Shown one piece after another: positions 7,988 to 16,599 of a stretch of DNA of 64,000 nucleotides. The notes below the pieces were generated by a model. It was given only the letters and a program-made list of their open reading frames with translations. It ran no database searches and was not told the DNA's origin. Source of the stretch: Peribacillus sp. ACCC06369 (lineage in GTDB: Bacteria > Bacillota > Bacilli > Bacillales > DSM-1321). Position 1 is the stretch's first letter, and every line of letters begins with the position of its first letter. A program made the position numbers and the translations under genes. The stretch is taken from assembly GCF_030348945.1 (NCBI RefSeq), contig NZ_JAUCEN010000002.1:3720001-3784000 (forward strand). The letters run 5' to 3'.

Positions 7988-8693
7988 AATGTCCTCCTAA
8001 ATAGGCATTCTTGATTTCTTCGCTTGCGGTCAGTTCCTCTGATTTGCCTGATAGGACAATTCGGCCGGTTTCGACAACATAGGCTCTGTCCGCGATGGAT
8101 AGGGCTAAGTTGGCATTTTGTTCGACCAGCAGAATGGTTGTACCGGTTTTATTGATTTCTTCGATGATATGAAAGATTTGCTTCACCAATAATGGGGCGA
8201 GTCCCATGGATGGCTCGTCCAATAATAGAAGCCGGGGCTTGGCCATGAGTGCCCTGCCCATTGCAAGCATTTGCTGTTCCCCGCCGGAAAGCGTTCCGGA
8301 TTGCTGTTTCAGGCGCTCAAGCAAACGCGGGAATAATTCATAGACTTTCTCCATATCCTGCTTGATGCCTGCCTTATCTTTGCGTAAATAAGCTCCAAGC
8401 TGAAGGTTTTCTTCAACCGTCATGTTAGCGAAGACCCGCCGTCCTTCAGGCACATGGGAAATGCCCATTTTCACGATGGATTGTGCTGCCTTTCCGCCGA
8501 TTGATTGCCCTTCGTATATGATTTTCCCTTGTTTTGGTTTTAATAGGCCGGAAATGGTTTTCAGCATCGTGCTTTTTCCGGCTCCGTTCGCCCCGATCAG
8601 GGTTACGATTTCGCCTTCGTTAATAGAAAGCGAGATTCCTTTCAAGGCTTGAATGTTTCCGTAATAGACGTTGATGTCCTCTATTTTTAACAT
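7986..8693 (-). CDS. livF: Branched-chain amino acid ABC transporter ATPase LivF (copy 1)
   Basis: ATPase of 235 residues with Walker A GANGAGKST (about 34-42), Q-loop region, signature LSGGEQQ (about 136) and Walker B LLLLDEPSMG. The GRRVFANMTVEENL segment is characteristic of LivF. It energises the inner-membrane LivHM pore with LivG. It starts at TAATG, sharing one base with the livG stop, so translation is coupled. It is the last gene of the first liv operon. The copy-2 homologue has 236 residues and the same architecture. Confidence 0.95.
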   Translation of the reverse strand: MLKIEDINVYYGNIQALKGISLSINEGEIVTLIGANGAGKSTMLKTISGLLKPKQGKIIYEGQSIGGKAAQSIVKMGISHVPEGRRVFANMTVEENLQLGAYLRKDKAGIKQDMEKVYELFPRLLERLKQQSGTLSGGEQQMLAMGRALMAKPRLLLLDEPSMGLAPLLVKQIFHIIEEINKTGTTILLVEQNANLALSIADRAYVVETGRIVLSGKSEELTASEEIKNAYLGGH

Positions 8694-9472
8694 TATGAAA
8701 CCTCCTCGCCCAGATAGGCCTCGATGACTTTTGGATTGTTACGGATTTCCTCTGGCTTTCCTTGAGCGATCAGTTGTCCGTGATCGAGTACATATATGCG
8801 TTCGCAAACACCCATGACCAGCGGCATATCATGTTCGATCAATAATACGGTCAAATCAAATTTCTCACGGATGAGGGCAATCAGGTTCATGAGCTCGTGA
8901 GTCTCCTGGGGGTTCATCCCCGCTGCCGGTTCATCCAGCAATAGCAGTTTCGGATTGGCTGCAAGCGCACGGGCGATCTCCAAACGTCTTTGTTTACCAT
9001 ATGGCAGGTTCTTCGCCTTTTCATCCTTATATTGATCCAGGTTGAAAATCTTCAGGAACTCAATCGCTTTTTCATCCATTTCCTTTTCGCCTTTAAAATG
9101 GATCGGCATCCGGAAGATCGAACTTAAAATGCTATGCTTCGAAAGGGAATGATAGGCCACCTTTACATTATCGATCACGGATAGTTCGCTGAATAAGCGG
9201 ATGTTCTGGAATGTCCGGCTGATTCCTTTTTGCGTAATTTTATATGGAGGCTTTTTTCTCAAGTCCTCCCCTTCTAAAGAAATCGTTCCCTCCGTAGGGA
9301 CGTAAACCCCTGTCAGCAAGTTGAAAAAAGTGGTTTTCCCGGCTCCGTTTGGACCAATCAAGCCAACCAATTCCCCAGGGTACAGCTCGACGTTAACATC
9401 GGAAACGGCTTTAAGCCCTCCGAACTGGATGCCGACCGAATCGACTTTAAGCAGCGGTGTTTTTATTTTCAT
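8693..9472 (-). CDS. livG: Branched-chain amino acid ABC transporter ATPase LivG (copy 1)
   Basis: ATPase of 259 residues: Walker A GPNGAGKTT, TFQNIRLF after the Q-loop, a degenerate signature region (LPYGKQRRLEIARAL), Walker B LLLLDEPAAGMNP and the H-loop LIEHDM. The GMNP variant after Walker B is typical of LivG. It overlaps the end of livM by 26 bp, with GGAGG before its ATG. By hand alignment it differs from the copy-2 LivG at about 35 of 259 positions, mostly near the N-terminus and in the helical domain. Both copies look functional. Confidence 0.95.
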   Translation of the reverse strand: MKIKTPLLKVDSVGIQFGGLKAVSDVNVELYPGELVGLIGPNGAGKTTFFNLLTGVYVPTEGTISLEGEDLRKKPPYKITQKGISRTFQNIRLFSELSVIDNVKVAYHSLSKHSILSSIFRMPIHFKGEKEMDEKAIEFLKIFNLDQYKDEKAKNLPYGKQRRLEIARALAANPKLLLLDEPAAGMNPQETHELMNLIALIREKFDLTVLLIEHDMPLVMGVCERIYVLDHGQLIAQGKPEEIRNNPKVIEAYLGEEVS

Positions 9473-10409
9473 GGCTGCTGCCTCCTTTACGTTTGAACAT
9501 GGAAGTTATTTCTTTTGTCCCCATTAAACCTTGTGGACGATAGATCATCATGACGATAAGCACTAGGCTGTAGATGATCATACGGGTTTCGGGATAATCC
9601 TGGAGGAATGTCGTGACCACAGTCAGTAATATGGCAGCCAATACGGCTCCTGACAGACTTCCAAGGCCGCCCAGTACGACTAAGATCAGGATATCGAATG
9701 ACTTCAGGAATCCGAAGTTCGATGGCTGGATGATGTAGAAGTTATGAGCGTATAGCCCTCCAGCAATTCCGGCGAAAAAAGCACCGATCGCAAACGCGAC
9801 AACTTTGTAATAGGTCGTATTGATCCCCATCGAATCGGCAGCCGTCTCGTCCTCACGGATTGATATGCACGCTCTTCCATGGGTAGAACTTGTGAAGTTC
9901 CTGATGACGACGATCGTAACGATAACGGAAGCGAATACCCACGGCCAAGTGGTCAAATGGGAAACCTGCATGCCGCTCGCCCCGCCAACATAATCGATAT
10001 TCAAAAGCATGATCCGGACGATTTCCCCAAATCCCAGGGTTGCAATCGCCAGGTAATCGCCTTTTAAGCGTAAGCTTGGAATTCCGATGATCAATCCTGC
10101 CAACGCTGCCGCCAAACCGCCCACAATCAACGCTAGAGCAAATGGCATTTGCAGCTTCATGGTCAAAACGGCTGAAGCATAGGCACCGACTGCAAGGAAT
10201 CCTGCATGTCCGATGGAAAACTGCCCGGTTATCCCGATGATCAAATGAAGGCTCGCTGCCAAAATGATATTGATCCCGATGAACATGAGCGTATTTTGAT
10301 AAAAAGGATTTAGCGATCCGCCGCCGATTAACACTTGAATTGCGGCGAAAAAGATCAATGATAGTAAAATCGAGAGCCAAAAACCTTTTGCTCGCTTAAT
10401 TGTAGTCAT
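9447..10409 (-). CDS. livM: Branched-chain amino acid ABC transporter permease LivM (copy 1)
   Basis: Integral membrane permease of 320 residues with about nine hydrophobic segments. The family motifs are GQFSIGHAGFLAVGAYA (about 65-81), IPSLRLKGDYLAIATLGFGEI and GGLGSLSGAVLAA near the C-terminus. The last contacts the ATPase. It pairs with LivH to form the pore. It starts 13 bp after livH, with GGGGAG upstream, and its 3' end overlaps livG, giving the order livH-livM-livG-livF. Confidence 0.94.
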   Translation of the reverse strand: MTTIKRAKGFWLSILLSLIFFAAIQVLIGGGSLNPFYQNTLMFIGINIILAASLHLIIGITGQFSIGHAGFLAVGAYASAVLTMKLQMPFALALIVGGLAAALAGLIIGIPSLRLKGDYLAIATLGFGEIVRIMLLNIDYVGGASGMQVSHLTTWPWVFASVIVTIVVIRNFTSSTHGRACISIREDETAADSMGINTTYYKVVAFAIGAFFAGIAGGLYAHNFYIIQPSNFGFLKSFDILILVVLGGLGSLSGAVLAAILLTVVTTFLQDYPETRMIIYSLVLIVMMIYRPQGLMGTKEITSMFKRKGGSSHENKNTAA

Positions 10410-10422
10410 TGCTTTGTCTCCC

Positions 10423-11301
10423 CTATACTTTTTCTTTTTTGTTTTTACCGAATAAGCCTTGTGGCAAGAAAATCAAGATAAGAATCAGTACGACGAAGGC
10501 TACGGCATCACGCCATAATGAGTAACCGGCGGCGCTGACCAATGCCTCGATGACACCAAGCAATAAGCCACCGACCATCGCGCCCGGTATGATTCCGATC
10601 CCTCCAAGTACGGCGGCAACAAATGCCTTCAATCCCGGAAGCACTCCCATAAGCGGCTCGATCTTAATATAGTAAATACCGAAAATGACGCCCGCTGCCC
10701 CAGCTAATGCGGAACCGATTGCAAAGGTGGCAGAAATCGTGTTGTCAACATTAATTCCCATCAGTTTAGCTGCATCCGCGTCGAAGGAAACGGCACGCAT
10801 TGCTTTTCCTATTTTTGTTCTATGAACGATGATTTGAAGAATGATCATCAGGACTACAGCCACTCCAAAAATCAAGACCGATTGACTATTGATGGAAACT
10901 CCAAAAATATTGAACTTGTCTGCAGGCAATACATCATTCGGATAAGCTTCCGGCTGTGCACCGCGGACGTAAATGAATCCGTATTCGATCAAAAGGGAAA
11001 CCCCGATGGCCGTGATAAGTGCGGCAATACGCGTTGCGTTACGCAATGGCTTGTACGCGATTCGCTCGATCAATACCCCAAAGAGCGCACAGACCGTCAT
11101 CGAGATTAATAGAGCGGGCACGAATGATAGATCCAGAACCGTTATCGAGTAAAATCCAACGAATGAGCCAACCATGAAGACATCCCCATGTGCAAAGTTT
11201 ATCAATTTAACAATCCCGTAAACCATCGTATATCCGAGAGCGATAAGGGCATAAATACTTCCTAGTGAAACCCCGTTTATTAACTGTTGTATCAATTCCA
11301 T
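10423..11301 (-). CDS. livH: Branched-chain amino acid ABC transporter permease LivH (copy 1)
   Basis: Membrane permease of 292 residues. The N-terminus (GVSLGSIYALIALGYTMVYG) and INFAHGDVFMVG are hallmark LivH sequences; AAVLGGIGIIPGAMVGG is the ATPase-contact loop; the C-terminus is basic. AAGGAGAG lies before the ATG. It follows livJ after 164 bp that contain a stem-loop, which probably lets the binding protein be made in excess. The copy-2 LivH is also exactly 292 residues. Confidence 0.94.
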   Translation of the reverse strand: MELIQQLINGVSLGSIYALIALGYTMVYGIVKLINFAHGDVFMVGSFVGFYSITVLDLSFVPALLISMTVCALFGVLIERIAYKPLRNATRIAALITAIGVSLLIEYGFIYVRGAQPEAYPNDVLPADKFNIFGVSINSQSVLIFGVAVVLMIILQIIVHRTKIGKAMRAVSFDADAAKLMGINVDNTISATFAIGSALAGAAGVIFGIYYIKIEPLMGVLPGLKAFVAAVLGGIGIIPGAMVGGLLLGVIEALVSAAGYSLWRDAVAFVVLILILIFLPQGLFGKNKKEKV

Positions 11302-11405
11302 GTTCGACTCTCCTTGAAAATCTATATTTTATAAGTGATAAGTCCAGGCTCTTTGCATTCCTCTTAGGGGATGTTCAGCGAGCTGGTATGCTTGAAAAAT
11401 GAGAA

Positions 11406-11442
11406 TTCGCCAGCACCTTCTGATTGATGAAGGGCCGGCGAA
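11406..11442 (-). promoter_or_regulatory. Stem-loop between livJ1 and livH1
   Basis: On the minus strand TTCGCCGGCCCTTC folds with GAAGGTGCTGGCGAA, and TTCTCATTTTTC follows. A partial terminator or mRNA-protecting stem here would raise the binding-protein:permease ratio, as known for other ABC operons. Confidence 0.5.
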
Positions 11443-11465
11443 AGGGTTGGAGTTGTTCTCCGAAA

Positions 11466-12644
11466 TTAAGGATTGATTTTTGTGTTAAATACTTGTTTTC
11501 CCTCTTTAAATTCAAGGATGGTAGCAGATTTGATTGGATTATGCTTTTCATCCAATGTGAATGTACCCGTTACAAGCTCAAGATCAGCCGTTTTTTCCAG
11601 CGCTTCTTTGATTTTTTCTGAATCCGCTGAACCAGCACGTTTAATTGCATCTGCAAGGAAGTATCCTGTGTCATATCCTAGAGCGTTAAATGCATCCGGG
11701 GATTTATCTTTGTACTTCGCTTTAAACGCTGACACAAAATTCTGAATTTTCTCATCAGGATCACCTGAAGAATAATGGTTCGTGATGAACGTATTATTTA
11801 GAGCTTTTGCACCGGCAATTTCAACTAGCTTAGGAGAATCCCAGCCGTCGCCGCCCATGAATGGAACGTCAAGTCCAGTTTCCCGTGCCTGCTTCACGAT
11901 CAGACCAGCTTCCTCATAGTAACCAGGAAGGAAAATGAAATCAGGTTTTGCCGATTTCAAACGAGTCAATGTGGAACGGAAATCAGTATCCTTCGCAATG
12001 TAAGCTTCCTCAGCAACAATCTTTCCGCCATTTTTTTCGAATTGTTCTTTAAAGGCTGCGGCTAACCCTTTTGAATAATCACTTGAACTGTCAATATAGA
12101 TGGCTGCACTTTTCGCTTTGATTTCTTTAGTGGCAAAGTTCGCAGCTACCGTCCCTTGGAAAGGATCGATGAAGCTTGTCCTGAAAATGTAATCGTTCAA
12201 TTTATCCTTGCTGAAAGTGATTTCAGGGCTTGTACCAGAAGGTGAGATGACCGGCACTTTATTATCTTGTGCAATCTGTACTTGTGCAATCGAGTTCGTG
12301 CTTGTCGCTGCACCTACGATCGCTGCAACCTGATCTTGTGATGTCAGCTTGATCGCTCCGCTTGTCGCTTCGGACGCTTCAGATTTATTATCGACTTTAA
12401 TTAGTTTGATTTTTTTTCCGTCAATGCCTTCTTTATTGATTTCTGCAGTCGCAAGTTCCAGGCCTTCCGCAATCGATTGACCATATGAAGCTACACCACC
12501 TGATAATTCAAGGTTGACACCGATCTTGATCGTATCACCGTCCCCACTTGATTTATCTGATGAACCAGAGCCGGAACAACCCGCTAGCACTCCTGCAGCA
12601 AGTGTTAGAGAAAGGAATGCACTTGCTAATTTTTTCTTTTTCAT
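11466..12644 (-). CDS. livJ: Branched-chain amino acid ABC transporter substrate-binding lipoprotein LivJ (copy 1)
   Basis: Lipoprotein of 392 residues, first gene of the operon. Start ATG 12644 has GGGGGGA upstream; the five upstream codons are not used. The signal peptide ends in a lipobox (VLAGC, Cys at about 22) followed by a Ser/Gly-rich linker. The mature part is a type I periplasmic-binding fold: IKIGVNLELSGG at the start, AAIVGAATSTNS in the ligand cleft, and a DAFNALGYDTGY helix. It delivers Leu, Ile or Val (inferred) to LivHM. Copy 2 has the same plan with 395 residues and differs in the cleft (VVGSATSTNT, then PTATNPD instead of PSGTSPE), so ligand preference may differ. Confidence 0.93.
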   Translation of the reverse strand: MKKKKLASAFLSLTLAAGVLAGCSGSGSSDKSSGDGDTIKIGVNLELSGGVASYGQSIAEGLELATAEINKEGIDGKKIKLIKVDNKSEASEATSGAIKLTSQDQVAAIVGAATSTNSIAQVQIAQDNKVPVISPSGTSPEITFSKDKLNDYIFRTSFIDPFQGTVAANFATKEIKAKSAAIYIDSSSDYSKGLAAAFKEQFEKNGGKIVAEEAYIAKDTDFRSTLTRLKSAKPDFIFLPGYYEEAGLIVKQARETGLDVPFMGGDGWDSPKLVEIAGAKALNNTFITNHYSSGDPDEKIQNFVSAFKAKYKDKSPDAFNALGYDTGYFLADAIKRAGSADSEKIKEALEKTADLELVTGTFTLDEKHNPIKSATILEFKEGKQVFNTKINP

Positions 12645-13198
12645 AAATAATCCCCCCATTTTGTAATCAAGCTCTGATGCATGAATATTTATTCATGATG
12701 CTTCAGAAAAAATTGATTAGATGAAATGTTTCAAATTAAATTAATATTTCGAAAAATAGTTTACCGCATAATTTTCATTCCGTCTATACAATAATTGCGA
12801 GAAGATTCCGCTTAATAGGATATTTTTCACAGCATGTACAGGTCGTTTTTATTTTTATATATTTTAAATATTGCGAAAACAGTGGTTATAATCAGAAAAA
12901 ACTGATAATTTAACTATATTAATATTGTAAAATCCTTTATTACTACTCAAAAAAATTTATTCATTCTTTCATTTATATCATCCTATTAATTACATTTTTA
13001 CCAAAATACAAGCATCTTGATAGGGAATTAAACCCAGTTCCTTTGCTCTTTTTTAGTCTTAATTCCTATATCAAAATTGAATAATACTATTTGAATGTAT
13101 AAAATCCTGCATGAACCTTCACCCCATTTTTAAGCTTCTTCGTATATTTTTTATATCCCAATCCTCATTTCCCCACAAAAAAACCGCCAAACGGCGGT
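12645..13198. other. AT-rich region between the two liv operons
   Basis: About 550 bases without a gene. It holds the livJ1 promoter (12758-12786) and the copy-2 terminator (13177-13199). The middle, 12800-13170, is very AT-rich and I see no conserved feature in it. There is no repeat or IS trace at the operon junction. Confidence 0.6.
12743..12786 (-). promoter_or_regulatory. livJ1 promoter with CodY-box-like operator
   Basis: Minus strand: TAGACG (12786-12781), 17-base spacer, TAAACT (12763-12758), then a palindromic A/T box around TTTCGAAA (12757-12743). The same hexamers, spacing and box occur before livJ2. The box resembles the CodY motif (AATTTTCWGAAAATT) but lacks the central W. CodY repression by branched-chain amino acids is known for such transporters in Bacillus; here it is inferred. 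Confidence 0.55.
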
Positions 13199-13199
13199 T
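13177..13199 (-). terminator. Terminator of liv operon 2
   Basis: AACCGCCG-TTT-GGCGGTT stem followed by TTTTTTT on the minus strand, immediately after the livF2 stop codon. Confidence 0.85.
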
Positions 13200-13909
13200 C
13201 AGTGGCCTCCTAAATAGGCCATTTTAATTTCTTCACTTGAAGTGAGTTCCTCGGCATTGCCCGAAAGGACGATTCGGCCCGTTTCAACGACATAAGCCCG
13301 ATCTGCAATGGATAAAGCAAGGTTGGCATTTTGCTCGACCAAAAGGATCGTTGTCCCCGCTTCACTGATTTCCTGTATGATGTTGAATATTTGCTTTACC
13401 AGCAGCGGTGCAAGGCCCATCGAAGGTTCATCGAGCAGTAATAAACGTGGCTTCGCCATTAAAGCCCGGCCCATAGCAAGCATCTGCTGTTCACCACCTG
13501 AAAGCGTGCCGGCCTGCTGTTTGATTCTCTCCAGCAGCCTCGGAAATAACTCATGGACCTTTTCCATATCCTTTTTGATGCCCTCTTTGTCGTTTCTCAA
13601 ATAGGCACCAAGCTCCAGGTTTTCGGCAACCGTCATGTTCGCAAAGACACGGCGGCCTTCAGGTACATGGGATATGCCCATTTTCACGATGGACTGTGCA
13701 GCTTTTCCTCCAATCGGATCACCTTCGAACAGAACTTTTCCCTGCTTTGGTTTTAACAGCCCGGATATCGTTTTGAGCAACGTGCTTTTTCCGGCTCCAT
13801 TCGCTCCAATCAGAGTCACGATCTCCCCTTCGTTAATCTCCATGGAAACACCTTTTAACGCTTGGATATTGCCGTAATATACATTGATGTCTTCTATTTT
13901 CAGCATCAT
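13199..13909 (-). CDS. livF: Branched-chain amino acid ABC transporter ATPase LivF (copy 2)
   Basis: ATPase of 236 residues, nearly identical to copy 1. Walker A is GANGAGKST, the signature LSGGEQQ and Walker B LLLLDEPSMG, with the LivF-type GRRVFANMTV segment. Two consecutive ATGs are available; the first gives an ATGA overlap with the livG2 stop. Differences from copy 1 are scattered conservative changes (for example SLSINEGE versus SMEINEGE), with no damaged motif. It is the last gene of the second liv operon, followed directly by a strong terminator. Confidence 0.95.
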   Translation of the reverse strand: MMLKIEDINVYYGNIQALKGVSMEINEGEIVTLIGANGAGKSTLLKTISGLLKPKQGKVLFEGDPIGGKAAQSIVKMGISHVPEGRRVFANMTVAENLELGAYLRNDKEGIKKDMEKVHELFPRLLERIKQQAGTLSGGEQQMLAMGRALMAKPRLLLLDEPSMGLAPLLVKQIFNIIQEISEAGTTILLVEQNANLALSIADRAYVVETGRIVLSGNAEELTSSEEIKMAYLGGH

Positions 13910-14685
13910 GAAACCTCCTCGCCTAGATACGCCTCGATAACTTTAGGATCGTTGCGGATTTCTTCCGGCTTTCCATGAGCGATAAGCTGTCCATGATCAA
14001 GTACGTAAATCCGTTCGCATACCCCCATGACCAGTGACATATCATGTTCGATGAGCAATACGGTAAGGTTGAATTCCTTCCTGATAAAAGCGATGAGATT
14101 CATTAATTCTTTCGTTTCATGTGGGTTCATACCTGCTGCGGGTTCGTCCAGTAAAAGCAGTTTGGGGTTTGCCGCGAGAGCACGTGCAATTTCCAGTCGC
14201 CTTTGCTGTCCGTATGGAAGATTCTTCGCTTTTTCATCCTTAAAATGGTCAAGCTTGAAAATCCTCAAGAATTCCAACGCCTTTTCATCCATTTCCTTTT
14301 CACCGGAAAAATGTCCCGGTAGCCTGAATATGGAGCTTGGGATCATATGCTTGGCAAGCGAGTGGTAAGCAACCTTCACATTATCGATCACAGATAACTC
14401 ACTGAAGAGGCGGATATTTTGAAAGGTCCTCGAAATCCCTTTTCGGGTAATTTTATAAGGCTGCTGCTTTTTTAGATTTTCCCCGTTCAAGGCAATCGTC
14501 CCTTCTGTAGGGACATACACACCCGTCAACAAATTGAAGAAGGTCGTTTTTCCAGCTCCATTCGGTCCGATCAGGCCTACAAGTTCCCCCGGAAATAATT
14601 CCATGTTCACATCGGACACGGCTTTCAATCCGCCAAAACGGATACCCACCGAATCTACTTTAAGCAACGGTATTGTGGCTTCCAT
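13906..14685 (-). CDS. livG: Branched-chain amino acid ABC transporter ATPase LivG (copy 2)
   Basis: ATPase of 259 residues, the same length as copy 1: Walker A GPNGAGKTT, Walker B LLLLDEPAAGMNP, H-loop LIEHDM. It overlaps livM2 by 26 bp, exactly as in copy 1, so gene junctions were preserved through the duplication. Changes from copy 1 cluster at the N-terminus (MEATIP versus MKIKTP) and around the helical subdomain, not in catalytic motifs. Confidence 0.95.
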   Translation of the reverse strand: MEATIPLLKVDSVGIRFGGLKAVSDVNMELFPGELVGLIGPNGAGKTTFFNLLTGVYVPTEGTIALNGENLKKQQPYKITRKGISRTFQNIRLFSELSVIDNVKVAYHSLAKHMIPSSIFRLPGHFSGEKEMDEKALEFLRIFKLDHFKDEKAKNLPYGQQRRLEIARALAANPKLLLLDEPAAGMNPHETKELMNLIAFIRKEFNLTVLLIEHDMSLVMGVCERIYVLDHGQLIAHGKPEEIRNDPKVIEAYLGEEVS

Positions 14686-15631
14686 CCTTTGGGCCCCCTT
14701 TCGTTTTTTTATGTGTGAACAATGTCGTGATTTCTCTTGTTCCCATTAAACCCTGCGGGCGGAAGATCATCATCAAGATCAGGACAAGACTGTATATGAT
14801 CATCCTCGTTTCCGGATAATCCTGAAGGAATGTCGTCACGATCGTCAGTAAAATGGCAGCCAAAACCGAACCTGAAAGACTTCCAAGACCGCCAAGTACG
14901 ACGAAAATCAGTATATCGAAGGATTTTAGGAAACCGAAATTCGATGGCTGGATAATATAGAAATTATGGGCATAAAGCGATCCGGCAATTCCCGCAAAGA
15001 AAGCTCCGATGACAAAGGCCGCCACTTTATAATAGGTCGTATTGATTCCCATCGCATCAGCCGCCGTTTCATCCTCCCTTACGGATATGCATGCACGTCC
15101 ATGAGTCGAATTGGTGAAATTCCGGATGACTATGACGGTGATCATGACACAGGCAAATACCCATGGCCATGTAGTCAGATGGGAAACCTGCATCCCGCTT
15201 GCCCCGCCTACATATTCAATATTCAAGAGGACTATCCGGACAATTTCCCCAAAACCTAGTGTAGCTATCGCCAAGTAATCCCCCTTCAGACGCAAGCTGG
15301 GTATCCCGATCACCATGCCGGCAGCTGCGGCGATGATGCCCCCAGTCAATACTGCCATGATGAAAGGAAGTTCCAGTTTCATTGTCATGACTGCCGAAGC
15401 ATAGGCCCCTACCGCTAAAAACCCTGCATGTCCGATCGAGAACTGCCCGGTTATTCCAATGATTAAATGAAGGCTCGTTGCCAGCATGATATTGATGCCT
15501 ATGAACATGAGTGTGTTGATATAAAATGGATTAAGCATACCGTTTGTAATGGTGTACTGCATGATTCCGAAAAAAATAAGTGCGAGCACGATTGAGAGCC
15601 AAAAACCCTTTGAATTCTTTAAAGTAGTCAT
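14660..15631 (-). CDS. livM: Branched-chain amino acid ABC transporter permease LivM (copy 2)
   Basis: Membrane permease of 323 residues with the same hallmark segments as copy 1 (GQFSIGHAGFLAVGAYA; LRLKGDYLAIATLGFGEI; GGLGSLSGSVLAA). It diverges mainly in the first 40 residues and in a longer, more basic tail (FTHKKTKGGPKDG). It starts 13 bp after livH2, the same spacing as in copy 1. With LivH2 it should form the second pore. Confidence 0.94.
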   Translation of the reverse strand: MTTLKNSKGFWLSIVLALIFFGIMQYTITNGMLNPFYINTLMFIGINIMLATSLHLIIGITGQFSIGHAGFLAVGAYASAVMTMKLELPFIMAVLTGGIIAAAAGMVIGIPSLRLKGDYLAIATLGFGEIVRIVLLNIEYVGGASGMQVSHLTTWPWVFACVMITVIVIRNFTNSTHGRACISVREDETAADAMGINTTYYKVAAFVIGAFFAGIAGSLYAHNFYIIQPSNFGFLKSFDILIFVVLGGLGSLSGSVLAAILLTIVTTFLQDYPETRMIIYSLVLILMMIFRPQGLMGTREITTLFTHKKTKGGPKDGSHNTVA

Positions 15632-15644
15632 CGCCTTGTCTCCC

Positions 15645-16523
15645 CTATACTTTTTCTCTTTTATTTTTACCGAATAGTCCCTGAGGCAAGAAAATCAAAA
15701 TCAAGATAAGAACGACGAAAGCCACACCATCGCGCCATAATGAGTAACCGGCAGCACTGACCAAAGCCTCGATCACTCCAAGCAGAAGACCGCCGACCAT
15801 CGCTCCCGGAATGATGCCGATGCCGCCCAAGACTGCTGCAACAAACGCTTTAAGGCCAGGAAGGACACCCATCAACGGCTCGATTTTAATATAGTAGATT
15901 CCAAAAATGACGCCGGCAGCCCCTGCCAAAGCCGAGCCTATGGCGAAGGTAGCTGAAATCGTATTATTCACATTGATTCCCATAAGCTTAGCGGCTTCGG
16001 AATCGAATGAAACGGCACGCATCGCTTTGCCGATTTTGGTTTTATGGACAACGAATTGTAGGATGATCATTAAAATGATGGATACAGATAAGATCAATAT
16101 CGATTGACTGCTGATGGAAACTCCCAATATATCGAGTTTATCCATCGGAAGGACATTATTTGGATAGGCTTCCGGCTGGGCGCCCCGGATGTAAATCAGC
16201 CCATTTTCTATTAGAAGGGAAACACCGATGGCCGTTATCAAGGCCGCAATCCGTGTTGCATTACGAAGGGGTTTATAAGCGATCCGTTCAATTAAAACGC
16301 CAAAGATGGCACAAGTGACCATCGAAATCAATAAAGCCGGGATGAAAGATAAGTCCATTACGGTAATGGCGTAAAACCCTACAAATGAACCAACCATGAA
16401 TACGTCGCCATGGGCAAAGTTTATCAGTTTGACGATTCCATATACCATCGTATAACCAAGCGCGATCAATGCATAAATGCTGCCGAGTGAAATGCCATTT
16501 ACCAATTGTTGAATCAGTTCCAT
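15645..16523 (-). CDS. livH: Branched-chain amino acid ABC transporter permease LivH (copy 2)
   Basis: Membrane permease of 292 residues, identical in length to copy 1, with SLGSIYALIALGYTMVYG, INFAHGDVFMVG and AVLGGIGIIPGAMVGG intact. Differences from copy 1 concentrate in the central variable segment around 115-160 (for example PMDKLDILGVSISSQS versus PADKFNIFGVSINSQS). It lies 76 bp after livJ2, with a G/C hairpin between, shorter than the 164 bp gap in copy 1. Confidence 0.94.
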   Translation of the reverse strand: MELIQQLVNGISLGSIYALIALGYTMVYGIVKLINFAHGDVFMVGSFVGFYAITVMDLSFIPALLISMVTCAIFGVLIERIAYKPLRNATRIAALITAIGVSLLIENGLIYIRGAQPEAYPNNVLPMDKLDILGVSISSQSILILSVSIILMIILQFVVHKTKIGKAMRAVSFDSEAAKLMGINVNNTISATFAIGSALAGAAGVIFGIYYIKIEPLMGVLPGLKAFVAAVLGGIGIIPGAMVGGLLLGVIEALVSAAGYSLWRDGVAFVVLILILIFLPQGLFGKNKREKV

Positions 16524-16568
16524 ATTGCACTCTCCCCGATAAGGTGTTTTTTAAGTGAATATAGAATA

Positions 16569-16584
16569 GGGGGGACTTGCCCCC
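16569..16584 (-). promoter_or_regulatory. Stem-loop between livJ2 and livH2
   Basis: GGGGG-CAAGT-CCCCC hairpin in the livJ2-livH2 gap, without a U-tract. It is at the same place as the copy-1 stem-loop but unrelated in sequence. It may stabilise livJ mRNA or attenuate downstream expression. Confidence 0.5.
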
Positions 16585-16599
16585 TATCCACGTAAGGTA

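Noticed and set aside
7752..8000. Three overlapping small frames over the GC-rich repeats
   Set aside because: GC-rich DNA lacks stops by chance; frames run through a repeat and into the livF1 3' end.
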